A stretch of DNA of 20,237 nt, from IMG/VR virus record IMGVR_UViG_3300028571_000160, positions 1-20,237 of that record; one strand, written 5' to 3'. The notes under the pieces were generated by a model that was not told the DNA's origin, made no database searches, and saw only the letters and a program-made list of their open reading frames with translations. This document shows positions 7,601 through 13,213 of this stretch, piece after piece (position 1 is the first letter of the stretch; each line of letters opens with the position of its first letter). The stretch comes from a virus. Made by a program: the position numbers and the translations under genes.

Positions 7601-8923
7601 ATTGAGTGTATTGGTGGTAAGGCTCGCATTTGACACATTAGACAGCGTTGACCAAGCATTGCTAGTGTATAACATACGACCGCTGGCTCCTACTGCAAAT
7701 TGAACACTGGCGTTAGCCAAAGTAGCCACTCCTAAAAGTTGTGTACTGACGTTAGCGTTAGAACCGGCTGCTGTAAAGCCTGCCAACAAGTTAGCCGTGG
7801 TATAGATAGTACCCGAATCGCCTACTGCTGTAAATGAATTGCTGGTATAGGTCACATCACGGAATGCACCGCTGAACGTACCATTGCCTACCTGTGTCCA
7901 AACAGCAGTATTGGCTCCGCCCACTAAGACATTACCGTTGTCACCCACAGCCACATAAGCGGTTCCGTCAGTGGCTACTGCACGCAAGTTACCAGAGAAG
8001 CCAGCGGTGTTGGCCACTGACCACTGATCGGTCACGTTGGCAGCAGGAGCGTAGTAGATTTCATTTGTAGATGAGTTAACTGTTGCACCCACAGCAACAT
8101 AAGTGTTGCTGCCGCCACCGTATGCTACATCTAACAAATCTGTGTCAATACCGCTGTTGATAGTGGTACCGTTGAGTGTGAGATAACCTTGTACACCTGT
8201 GGTAACTGCTGCAGATTGCACAGTAGGCCATACATTTTGCCAGTCAGCGGAACCAACTTCAACCCACTCATTATAATTACTGTCAGTACTGGGAATGGTG
8301 TTACCTGCTTTGTAGTACAAGGGCAGTTCTGTATTTGTAGCCACGATAGCATAATCACCAATCATGCCCACACTTTGCAGAGGTGCCACATTGGGACCTG
8401 TGGTCAAATCAGGATCTGTGATCACCGTAGGCGTTTTCAGTGTAAATGCGCCTGTGCCGCCGCCGCCTGTGCTGTTCCACTCAAACACACCAAATGTGCT
8501 GGCGTCTGTGTCCAACCAGTAGGTGTTGGGAGCGGGATCGCCCAAGGGACGATTCAAGCTGGCACTTAATGCTGCCAAGTCAATGTTGGCACGCATCATA
8601 AATGCGCGGTTGCTGACGCCTAGTACTGAGTAAGCTGCCAACAAGCCATATTCGTTGAGTTCGTAACCGTTGATGGGTGTACCAGCGGTGGTTGTGTAGA
8701 AGAATGGATTACCAAATGTGGTGGCCATATCACGCTGGCTGGTAATTAAATATACCTTGCCTGCGTTGACTTCCAGCGTGCCTGCTGCTACGCCTGTACC
8801 TGTGCCAGAAATTTTGTTCTGGGCTGATGCAAAAAGTATGAAAGGTACGGTACCTGCTGCTGCGGGTAAGTATTGACTTTCGTCTATGACTGTTACTTCT
8901 ACGCCTGGGCTTATAAGGGCCAT
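4616..8923 (-). CDS. 18: Giant tail sheath protein (T4 gp18-like) with inserted beta-propeller
   Basis: This is the contractile sheath subunit, 1435 aa against 659 in T4. The N-terminus MALISPGVEVTVIDESQY is the standard sheath opening. The conserved C-terminal half (about 1035-1435) contains the sheath core: GILLWNMRRSGFNVKAFTTNYFT, RKAQRALIVQALRAAID, the GINPITFIPGTGI-type segment, and the terminal VEFIYIPIRVKNTGEI strand used for intersubunit linkage. Extra material lies between. Residues about 263-558 form seven blade-like repeats (YVAVG, FTAVGDSG, IVVGAGG and similar). A domain resembling split beta/alpha modules occurs at about 244-262 plus 562-592, and again at about 770-837. The Shine-Dalgarno AGGAG is inside the 3' end of the upstream endonuclease gene. 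Insertions presumably point outward from the tail, where sheath domains vary most between phages. Confidence 0.93.
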   Translation of the reverse strand: MALISPGVEVTVIDESQYLPAAAGTVPFILFASAQNKISGTGTGVAAGTLEVNAGKVYLITSQRDMATTFGNPFFYTTTAGTPINGYELNEYGLLAAYSVLGVSNRAFMMRANIDLAALSASLNRPLGDPAPNTYWLDTDASTFGVFEWNSTGGGGTGAFTLKTPTVITDPDLTTGPNVAPLQSVGMIGDYAIVATNTELPLYYKAGNTIPSTDSNYNEWVEVGSADWQNVWPTVQSAAVTTGVQGYLTLNGTTINSGIDTDLLDVAYGGGSNTYVAVGATVNSSTNEIYYAPAANVTDQWSVANTAGFSGNLRAVATDGTAYVAVGDNGNVLVGGANTAVWTQVGNGTFSGAFRDVTYTSNSFTAVGDSGTIYTTANLLAGFTAAGSNANVSTQLLGVATLANASVQFAVGASGRMLYTSNAWSTLSNVSNASLTTNTLNAVAYNGGTTIVVGAGGTVLRNASDAASNVSAWSAVTASAIASTKNLVDVTYTNGQFVAIAASGEVYVSPTGTTWAAGTASGLTSIAAITGGYNASYAVIVGADGGVVVGNPNSIWAPNAQGATISTLAAAINAASITGITAGVVNNRLNIYGGYTAQPSGGAYGTIALGGDASMLSLLGVTADTYNVPVTRAGPHTNPPRWTSTLDTQRPSGSIWNKTTAVNNGTLLNVSKWSTTLLQFVQQSCPLYISDAAVNNALDPAGGGKNIAAGATYAQIHPMADTNNFTVNTTTNTVTNGLVGMQLFQRYAAGATNAQGVAADPDFTSSTDKTFYISASVKGSSVYATPVECTVGGTYSAEDFVTAVSGANLDGVTAEVNAQGYIVLSHEYGGSILLQDGGVNSSVVSIAGFVPNDGAATTVTVNAKTNNYFGSTGLGGDGDVVELSNWVDGSTWALGTEVYYQPTAPDRLPDNGTYWYYSAADQVDIMIKDGGVWKGYYNVTADIRGYNLSTGLNETGPIISPTEPTTITVNSSEIQLTDQVGQLWIDTSDLDNYPIVKRWEEVAPGDYQWVLIDNADQTSQNGILFADARWASAGTVDPVNDPVPTIQSLLNSDYLDLDAPDPDLYPEGILLWNMRRSGFNVKAFTTNYFTAQKYPDQTLPTYSYTWVTASGLRDNGAMYAGRKAQRALIVQALRAAIDVSSEAREDARIFNLLACPQYPELIQNLVVLNNDRSNTAFIIGDTPMRLPATSQPLQIYATNDLAGAQVLPEDYVTTGDPYVATYYPSCQTNNTDGTIVVQPPSHMMLRTYVRSDEASYPWFAPAGTRRGVVDNAARIGYINGQTGEFTQTNMGRDLRDILYENAINPITFIPGTGITAYGQKTRYNVGSALNRVNVARLIVYLRTQLATAVQPYLFEPNDAFTRSQVLATVTTLLNDLVAKRGLYDYLAVCDESNNTPERVDRNELYVDIAVEPVKTVEFIYIPIRVKNTGEISAGA
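7250..8137 (-). other. Seven-repeat beta-propeller-like domain within the sheath gene
   Basis: Sheath residues 263-558 carry seven repeats of about 40 residues with the pattern (D/A)VAY-x-Y/F-V/T-AVG-x-x-G-x-(I/V)-Y/L. They are centred on residues 264-293, 314-336, 355-379, 397-424, 441-462, 487-515 and 525-555. Examples are DVTYTSNSFTAVGDSGTIYT and DVTYTNGQFVAIAASGEVYV. The pattern and the count of seven match Ycf48/BNR-type beta-propellers. Known propellers of this kind bind proteins or glycans; what this one binds cannot be read from sequence. Confidence 0.7.
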
Positions 8924-8924
8924 T

Positions 8925-9632
8925 TTATTCTCCTAAAATCTGTTTAAGTTTGCGCTTGGAAATACCTAATTTTTCTAAGCATTCCTTACGTGTACCATAG
9001 TCACAGCCATTGATCGTCACTGGTTTAGCATTGGCATTTTTAGTACCTTTCCTGCTGTTGCCAATGGTCTGTTTCATTTGCTGTATTGACTCCTGGGTGT
9101 GCTTTTTTCCAAAAAACCCATTAGAGTTTCCAGGGTGCCCGCATTTTATTTTTCGTTGTTCAGCGGGCATAATTTCCCATAGATTTTTTACAGTTTTTCC
9201 TATTTGTAATTTTGTTTCTGCAGTAGGTTTGTAAGTTTTGGCATGATGAGTGTTTCTTAAAGCCTCTTTATGGGCTTCTGTCTTAGCCTTACCTTTCAAC
9301 GCAGCAGACATTTTTAATCCTATTTTTTGGTTTACCAAAGGACCAAGATTTCCGCCATGGCCTCCAAATGCCACATTGTAAGATAAAGGATCATTGACAA
9401 TACTTTCGTTTATAATCTCTTTCTCTTTGGCATTCATTGATTCTTCAGTATCAAACACAAATAAAACTTCCTTGACAAAATTCTCTGCGCCGTATTTTTT
9501 TACAGCATTTGACAATCTTGTTCCGCTACCCAAATAATCATCGTTGATATCCATGGTCTTGTGTTTACCAATGTAGTATTTTTGGTTGATTAAATTAGTA
9601 GTTTTATAAACTGTAAAGTACAAGGGTTTCAT
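8925..9632 (-). CDS. Free-standing GIY-YIG homing endonuclease
   Basis: This 235-aa protein is a site-specific endonuclease of the kind that spreads its own gene between related phages. The GIY-YIG domain is complete: TVYKTTNLINQKYYIGKH (residues 7-24), R39 in GSGTRLSNAVKKYGAENF, E70 in NAKEKEII, and N86 in SYNVAFGGHGG. DNA-binding repeats follow: a NUMOD3-like NSNGFFGKKHTQESI (about 169-183) and an IENR1/helix-turn-helix-like tail with INGCDYGTRKECLEKLGISKRKLKQIL (about 207-233). By eye the gene is more A/T-rich than its neighbours, consistent with lateral arrival. Its 3' end encodes the sheath Shine-Dalgarno, and its stop is 1 nt before the sheath ATG. AATAAATA lies 6 nt before its ATG and no Shine-Dalgarno is visible. 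Confidence 0.9.
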   Translation of the reverse strand: MKPLYFTVYKTTNLINQKYYIGKHKTMDINDDYLGSGTRLSNAVKKYGAENFVKEVLFVFDTEESMNAKEKEIINESIVNDPLSYNVAFGGHGGNLGPLVNQKIGLKMSAALKGKAKTEAHKEALRNTHHAKTYKPTAETKLQIGKTVKNLWEIMPAEQRKIKCGHPGNSNGFFGKKHTQESIQQMKQTIGNSRKGTKNANAKPVTINGCDYGTRKECLEKLGISKRKLKQILGE

Positions 9633-9638
9633 ATGTTC

Positions 9639-9646
9639 TATTTATT
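9639..9646 (-). promoter_or_regulatory. Late-promoter-like motif AATAAATA before the homing endonuclease and sheath
   Basis: AATAAATA on the minus strand is the closest match in the window to T4 TATAAATA (7 of 8). It ends 6 nt before the endonuclease ATG, predicting a start 1 nt before the ATG. I found no comparable motif between the endonuclease and the sheath, so this may be the sheath's promoter as well. Confidence 0.55.
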
Positions 9647-9675
9647 ATTTTGTGCCAAATCTGGCTGGTTATGGC

Positions 9676-9692
9676 AACCTACTAAGTAGGTT
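9676..9692. repeat. 17-bp near-perfect palindrome between divergent endonuclease genes
   Basis: AACCTACTAAGTAGGTT has 8-bp arms around one central base. It lies in the 77-nt gap between the divergent GIY-YIG and HNH-like genes, between their two late-promoter-like motifs. A folded RNA would have only about 6 stem pairs, so a protein-binding site (operator or nuclease target) is as likely as a terminator. Confidence 0.4.
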
Positions 9693-9696
9693 TTGC

Positions 9697-9704
9697 TGTA
9701 AATA
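9697..9704 (+). promoter_or_regulatory. Late-promoter-like motif TGTAAATA for the HNH-like gene
   Basis: TGTAAATA on the plus strand ends 5 nt before the ATG at 9710. Under T4 late-promoter geometry the transcript would begin on that A. This decides between the ATG at 9704 (inside the motif) and the one at 9710. Confidence 0.4.
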
Positions 9705-9709
9705 TGTGT

Positions 9710-10048
9710 ATGAGACCCTTGTGCAAAGCCTGCGAACGCCGTCCAAGAGCCATTGCTTACTATCGCAATGACAAGTGTGTGTATCGCAGTAGATGCACTG
9801 AGTGTGAACGGCGCCATAAAAAACTACCCGCACAAACTCCACGCTGGTCTGCGCAGGGCTACAAGTTGAAAAAAATCTGTGACCTATGCGGGTTCCGTGC
9901 CAAAATAGCACGACAACTCATGGTGTATCATTTGGATGGAAATTTGAACAACGGCCAACTGCATAATCTACGCACAGTGTGTCATAACTGCGCGGTAGAA
10001 CTAAGCTGGGACAAGAGTGTCTGGCGTCGCGGTGACCACGTTGAGTAA
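9710..10048 (+). CDS. HNH-like zinc protein, possible endonuclease
   Basis: This 112-aa basic protein has four CxxC pairs (CKAC, CTEC, CDLC, CHNC), enough for two zinc sites. CDLCGF, then VYHLDGNLNNGQLHNLRTVCHNC, follows the HNH pattern: His, Asp and Asn in the H-x-D-x-N segment, an NL strand, then a closing CxxC. It is probably a small HNH endonuclease; a zinc-finger DNA-binding protein is the alternative. It is the only plus-strand gene between 1 and 13259 and is divergent from the GIY-YIG gene. Its last 48 nt overlap the 3' end of gp1 on the opposite strand. The upstream in-frame ATG at 9704 would add two residues but overlaps the promoter-like motif, so 9710 is preferred. No Shine-Dalgarno is visible. 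Confidence 0.7.
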   Translation: MRPLCKACERRPRAIAYYRNDKCVYRSRCTECERRHKKLPAQTPRWSAQGYKLKKICDLCGFRAKIARQLMVYHLDGNLNNGQLHNLRTVCHNCAVELSWDKSVWRRGDHVE

Positions 10049-10675
10049 AGCATCAATCTGACAGTACAACTCGTCCAAGGAGTTGTTGTTGTCAATCACA
10101 TGATCAAAATCGCTGCCAATCCAGGATGTTTCGCTGGGATGGATTTTGTAATCTTCCATTTTGGACTTGCTCAGCGCCCAGCCAATGAATCTAGGGCCGG
10201 CATTGACTGCTTCAGCGTGTCTGTACCATTCGGGATCAGGACCACGTTTCACACGTATGACCAAACCGTTCTGTTGCTTGATAGCCGCAATTTCATTGGG
10301 AAATCTGCAGTCACTGATAACGATATCGTCCTGAGATTTAGACAGTTTGTGCTCTACAGCAGCGATCCAGATGTCATCGTGGAAGGCCCGGCGGCACACT
10401 TCTGTGCCCCAATACTGTAGTATCCAGCGCGGCGTTAGATGCGGTATGCCCAGTCTTTCTGCCCACCAAGGATCCACACATTCGCGCCATTCTCTGCTGC
10501 TTTTGCTACGACCTTCCAGCATTTCCCTGTCCCAGCCAAACACAGCGGCCACTGCGTCTTTAAGGCTGTTGGCAAAGGATTCTCTGCGGAATTGATGTAT
10601 GTTCACTAGATAGTCAGCGATGGTGTCTTTGCCTGAGCCGATAAGACCACAGACGCCAATGATTCTCTTGGACAT
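10001..10675 (-). CDS. 1: Deoxynucleoside monophosphate kinase (T4 gp1-like)
   Basis: This 224-aa cytoplasmic enzyme is predicted to phosphorylate dNMPs to dNDPs for phage DNA synthesis; T4 gp1 (241 aa) accepts dTMP, dGMP and hydroxymethyl-dCMP. The P-loop GLIGSGKDT is at residues 10-18. Next come the substrate region RRESFANSLKDAVAAVFGW, the EGRSKSSREWRE segment, PRWILQYWGTEVCRR, and the Walker B-like strand DIVISDCRFPNE. VIRVKRGPDPEWYRH follows as the lid and base-contact region, and SETSWIG is typical of this family. The start overlaps the upstream 63-aa gene as TAATG, so the two are coupled. The 3' end overlaps the convergent HNH-like gene by 48 nt. Which modified bases, if any, it serves is unknown. 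Confidence 0.87.
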   Translation of the reverse strand: MSKRIIGVCGLIGSGKDTIADYLVNIHQFRRESFANSLKDAVAAVFGWDREMLEGRSKSSREWRECVDPWWAERLGIPHLTPRWILQYWGTEVCRRAFHDDIWIAAVEHKLSKSQDDIVISDCRFPNEIAAIKQQNGLVIRVKRGPDPEWYRHAEAVNAGPRFIGWALSKSKMEDYKIHPSETSWIGSDFDHVIDNNNSLDELYCQIDALLNVVTATPDTLVPA

Positions 10676-10866
10676 TATCGCCCCCTGCCGCTGGTTCTGC
10701 GTACTTTGGAGCCACCAAAACCCCGGGAGTTTTTAGGTCCCTTCGGCGGAGGCGGTGCCTTGGGCTTTGGTGACAAGACTGGCGTTGCTGCTTGATCTGT
10801 AGCAACGTTGGCATTGGCTGATATACCAATGCGTTCAAATAATTTAGGAATTTTTTTCTCTACCAC
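10675..10866 (-). CDS. Small Pro-rich basic protein, unknown
   Basis: This 63-aa protein has two halves: an N-terminal KKIPKLFERIGISANA segment that may be helical, and a Pro/Lys-rich stretch (SPKPKAPPPPKGPK) ending in a basic Gly/Arg tail (FGGSKVRRTSGRGR). It is probably disordered and could bind nucleic acid; I do not recognise it. The start is GTG, supported by GGGAGG 5 nt upstream. It ends in TAATG overlap with gp1, so the two are translated together. A clear Shine-Dalgarno and the coupled stop support it as a real gene despite its size. Confidence 0.65.
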   Translation of the reverse strand: MVEKKIPKLFERIGISANANVATDQAATPVLSPKPKAPPPPKGPKNSRGFGGSKVRRTSGRGR

Positions 10867-10886
10867 TGTTGCCTCCCTGCGTAATG

Positions 10887-10895
10887 TATTTTATA
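10887..10895 (-). promoter_or_regulatory. Possible late promoter TATAAAATA for the 63-aa gene and gp1
   Basis: TATAAAATA on the minus strand resembles T4 TATAAATA with one extra A. It would start transcription near 10881, about 14 nt before the GTG, leaving a leader with the GGGAGG Shine-Dalgarno. A weaker GTCAAATA (10939-10932) lies further upstream in the same 78-nt gap. Confidence 0.35.
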
Positions 10896-10944
10896 ACATC
10901 TTTAGAGAGAGTGCAAATTTTTAGGCAAGAATATTTGACGCAGT

Positions 10945-11703
10945 TTAACCTTGTACCCAGTAGTAAGGCTGGCTGCCATCCACGTACTTCTGTAGATCAT
11001 CAATCAACTTGGCCATGTCTTCTTTGGCTTCGGCCTTGAGTTGTGCGCCATTCAGCGTGGTGCCACCGCCGGGACCGGCGATTGAATTGAATTTTTCACG
11101 AGCTTCGCCGATGATCTGTTTGCACACAGCATAGGTGTAGTCACGGATCCAAGGCAGGATGCGATAGTCGGTCAAGAGTTGTATTTCGGGACGCATCTGA
11201 TCGCACCACAGCAGGATAACTTCGCCTTCGCCCTTGGGATAGTTGATGATGTGCAGCACCTTGGTCACCGGATTGTAGGTGTAGTTGATGAATCCACCAA
11301 ACATCCTAGCAGCCTGCTCTACATATTGGGTGTAAAAGTCGTAAGTGGCCAAACCGCCCGAATAGTTGAAATTCAGCAGGTATGTGTTCATGATGGCACT
11401 GCTGAAAGGATCGAAACTCTGGCTGAAAGGACCTTGGGCAAAGCCAATGGTACGGCGGAAGATCTGACGTACATTGTAGATCTCCTGCGGCAATGTGTAG
11501 TGTGTTAGATCGCTCTGCAGGGTGATAAAGTTGTAGGCTTCTTCGTAGGCATTTTGAGCCCGTTGCCTGTAGGTCAATACTGCCTGTTCGTAGGCCACTT
11601 CATAGTCCGGGGCGTTGAGTTCTACGTCAACCAAGTTGCCGCCCAAGCGGGTGTTCACATAGTCAAATACTTTGGATTTAAGATTGGTCAGTGTATCACT
11701 CAT
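10945..11703 (-). CDS. 13: Neck protein (T4 gp13-like)
   Basis: This 252-aa protein is assigned to gp13, part of the neck ring that closes the filled head and docks the tail. The N-terminal LKSKVFDYVNTRLGGNLVDVELN follows the T4 gp13 opening, which as I remember it is LKDFILRRLGAPIINVELT. The helix with YEVAYEQAVLTYRQRAQNAYEEAYNF and the strand pair ITLQSDLTHYTLPQEIYNVRQIF also fit. Residues 150-215 include a VLHIINYPKGEGEVILLWCD hairpin and the helix LPWIRDYTYAVCKQIIGEAREKF, typical of connector-adaptor proteins. T4 gp13 is 309 aa. The gene has its own late-promoter-like motif and hairpin immediately upstream, and lies near gp14 and gp15, which are on the other strand. Confidence 0.72.
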   Translation of the reverse strand: MSDTLTNLKSKVFDYVNTRLGGNLVDVELNAPDYEVAYEQAVLTYRQRAQNAYEEAYNFITLQSDLTHYTLPQEIYNVRQIFRRTIGFAQGPFSQSFDPFSSAIMNTYLLNFNYSGGLATYDFYTQYVEQAARMFGGFINYTYNPVTKVLHIINYPKGEGEVILLWCDQMRPEIQLLTDYRILPWIRDYTYAVCKQIIGEAREKFNSIAGPGGGTTLNGAQLKAEAKEDMAKLIDDLQKYVDGSQPYYWVQG

Positions 11704-11709
11704 AAGAAA

Positions 11710-11737
11710 AGCCCTGTGCTGTATTTAGCACAGGGCT
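11710..11737 (-). terminator. 11-bp hairpin between the 384-aa gene and gp13; terminator and possible translational switch
   Basis: On the minus strand AGCCCTGTGCT, a 6-nt loop AAATAC and AGCACAGGGCT form a perfect 11-bp stem followed by TTTTCTT, the form of a rho-independent terminator for the 384-aa gene. The U-tract runs straight into the gp13 ATG. The 3' arm contains the gp13 Shine-Dalgarno (AGGG), and the loop region contains GCTAAATA. Read-through RNA would hide the gp13 ribosome-binding site, whereas RNA started at the internal motif would lack the 5' arm. Confidence 0.75.
11722..11729 (-). promoter_or_regulatory. Late-promoter-like motif GCTAAATA inside the gp13 leader hairpin
   Basis: GCTAAATA spans the loop and the inner base pairs of the 11710-11737 hairpin. 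Predicted transcription start is near 11716, giving a 12-13-nt leader containing AGGG. It is the same octamer as before gp19, gp14 and the 210-aa gene. Confidence 0.6.
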
Positions 11738-11756
11738 GGCTGCTGTGAGTGTTAGT

Positions 11757-12911
11757 TTACCAAACTTTAAGGATTATGAGATTTTCGTTGAAACGCCCGT
11801 TGAGTTTGATTTCGGTGGCCTTGATGTCTTTGAAGTATTTGCGAGCCCCGGGCTTGCCGCCTGCAAACAATGCTTTCAGTTGATCTGCTGGTTTTCGCAG
11901 AGTTTTGCTCACACTGAGATTGGCATCAAAACCAATGATGGTGTTGTTTTTCACAGTCATCGACCCCACGTGTGAGTCGGCCACATAGTGCTGTAGTTTG
12001 CGCTTGGTGGTATCGTAGGTGTAGAACTCTGTGCAGTCTGCCAGTTTGGTGGCAGGCTCGGAAGTGAGTTTCAACTCTGGGAACGACTGTAGATATTTCA
12101 ACTTGCGAACGATCTGATCGGGCGTTTGTTTTTTCTTGGCTCTGGGTTTGCGTTCTACCTTTTTGATCTGCACATAGCTGTCGCAATCGGCCACTACCAA
12201 CTCGCAGAACTTCAGCATCTGTTTCAGTTCGTTTTTGCCCCAGCGGCTGTAGCCTTCAACCAACTGAGCATCCTTGCCTTCCAGGGCTTCTGTGAGTTCC
12301 GCCACTTTGCTGGCAAAAGGATCGCGCACTTGACTGATGTGTGTGGGCTGAACATTCATACCGCGTATGATGGTCATGGGCTTGTGGTTGTTCAGGTTCA
12401 GTTTTACTTCTGCGCCTGTGCAAAAATCATCGTACAGGGCTTCTAATTCGCCAGCGGCCTCAATGGCTTTGTCACGCAGTCTGTCCTGTATGTTGGGCTT
12501 GATCACATCATCTTCTTTGACTTCTTTCTTTACTTGTTCTTTCAATGCCTTGAGTCTGTTGATTTCTGTGCTGACGTGCAGTTGCTCGTGCTCACTGAGT
12601 TGTAGGCCCACTGTGGTCATGCGAGCCAGCCAGCCTGTCACGTGCTTGAATTCGTAGTCGCTGACACCCTTGATGCGTTTGGCTTCTGTGCCGCGCCCGT
12701 TGCGTTCTAGATAATCCAGCAGGAATTCTTTGCTGTCTTTGCGTTGGAAATTGTAGTTGTACCAATTGATGGCGTGAAGCACAGCAGATGAACGTTTGTC
12801 GGCTTCGGGCTGTGTGCGCCAGTCTGGCTCGGATCCCACATTTTTAAGATCACCGTCCCGTGGTTTTAGTAGTTTTATGGCTGTGGATTTTGCTGTGCTG
12901 GTTCTGACCAT
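11757..12911 (-). CDS. Conserved T4-like phage protein of unknown function
   Basis: This 384-aa soluble protein is highly charged and has no signal or membrane segment. The N-terminal part (WRTQPEADKRSSAVLHAINWYNYNF, then EFLLDYLERN) resembles a conserved hypothetical protein I recall from T4-like cyanophages. The middle (about 90-170) is coiled-coil-like. A strongly basic linker KVERKPRAKKKQ precedes a C-terminal domain (about 265-384) with beta-rich TEFYTYDTTKRKLQHYV and NLIILKVW. Function is unknown; the basic patch hints at nucleic-acid contact. The frame can also start at a GTG at 12923 that overlaps the previous stop, but GAGG 6 nt before the ATG at 12911 makes 12911 the better start. 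It is transcribed from the 89-aa gene and ends at the 11710-11737 hairpin. Confidence 0.8.
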   Translation of the reverse strand: MVRTSTAKSTAIKLLKPRDGDLKNVGSEPDWRTQPEADKRSSAVLHAINWYNYNFQRKDSKEFLLDYLERNGRGTEAKRIKGVSDYEFKHVTGWLARMTTVGLQLSEHEQLHVSTEINRLKALKEQVKKEVKEDDVIKPNIQDRLRDKAIEAAGELEALYDDFCTGAEVKLNLNNHKPMTIIRGMNVQPTHISQVRDPFASKVAELTEALEGKDAQLVEGYSRWGKNELKQMLKFCELVVADCDSYVQIKKVERKPRAKKKQTPDQIVRKLKYLQSFPELKLTSEPATKLADCTEFYTYDTTKRKLQHYVADSHVGSMTVKNNTIIGFDANLSVSKTLRKPADQLKALFAGGKPGARKYFKDIKATEIKLNGRFNENLIILKVW

Positions 12912-12919
12912 GTATTGCC

Positions 12920-13189
12920 TCACTTTTTGCTTAATTTAGCCAAGAATATATGCTTTTCTAATTCTAACAGGTTTGTGTTTATTTGGTCAACCAGTTTCTG
13001 GTGTTTTGGTAAAACTCTGTGTAGCCTGCGCTGTTCTACTTCGATGTTGCTGAGTTCGGCCACAAGATGATCTATGGCCCTGATGATGCGATGCCCATCT
13101 GCACCCTGCTCCAGTCCGCGTAGATACTGGCGTAGCAGGGGTTCTACACTGTTCCAATCTTCTGCTTGCTGGATAACCAACTGTGTCAT
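12920..13189 (-). CDS. Small helical protein, unknown
   Basis: This 89-aa protein is predicted to be almost wholly alpha-helical with heptad-like spacing (VEPLLRQYLRGLEQ, IIRAIDHLVAELSNIEVEQRRL, LVDQINTNLLELEKHIFLAKL), suggesting a coiled-coil dimer. I do not recognise it. It is the first gene of a minus-strand unit with the 384-aa gene, and its stop lies within the alternative GTG start of that gene. The only ribosome-binding hint is a weak GGTG. ACCAAATA lies 24 nt upstream in the divergent region shared with gp14. Confidence 0.65.
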   Translation of the reverse strand: MTQLVIQQAEDWNSVEPLLRQYLRGLEQGADGHRIIRAIDHLVAELSNIEVEQRRLHRVLPKHQKLVDQINTNLLELEKHIFLAKLSKK

Positions 13190-13213
13190 AGCACCATATT
13201 ACACTAAAAAGAA

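Noticed and set aside
9669-9911. 80-codon minus-strand frame antisense to the HNH-like gene
   Set aside because: The plus-strand frame has four CxxC pairs and an HNH pattern; the antisense frame has no coherent pattern and crosses the palindrome.
12921-12923. GTG as start of the 384-aa protein
   Set aside because: No Shine-Dalgarno precedes it, while GAGG is 6 nt before the ATG at 12911. The GTG remains possible through translational coupling.
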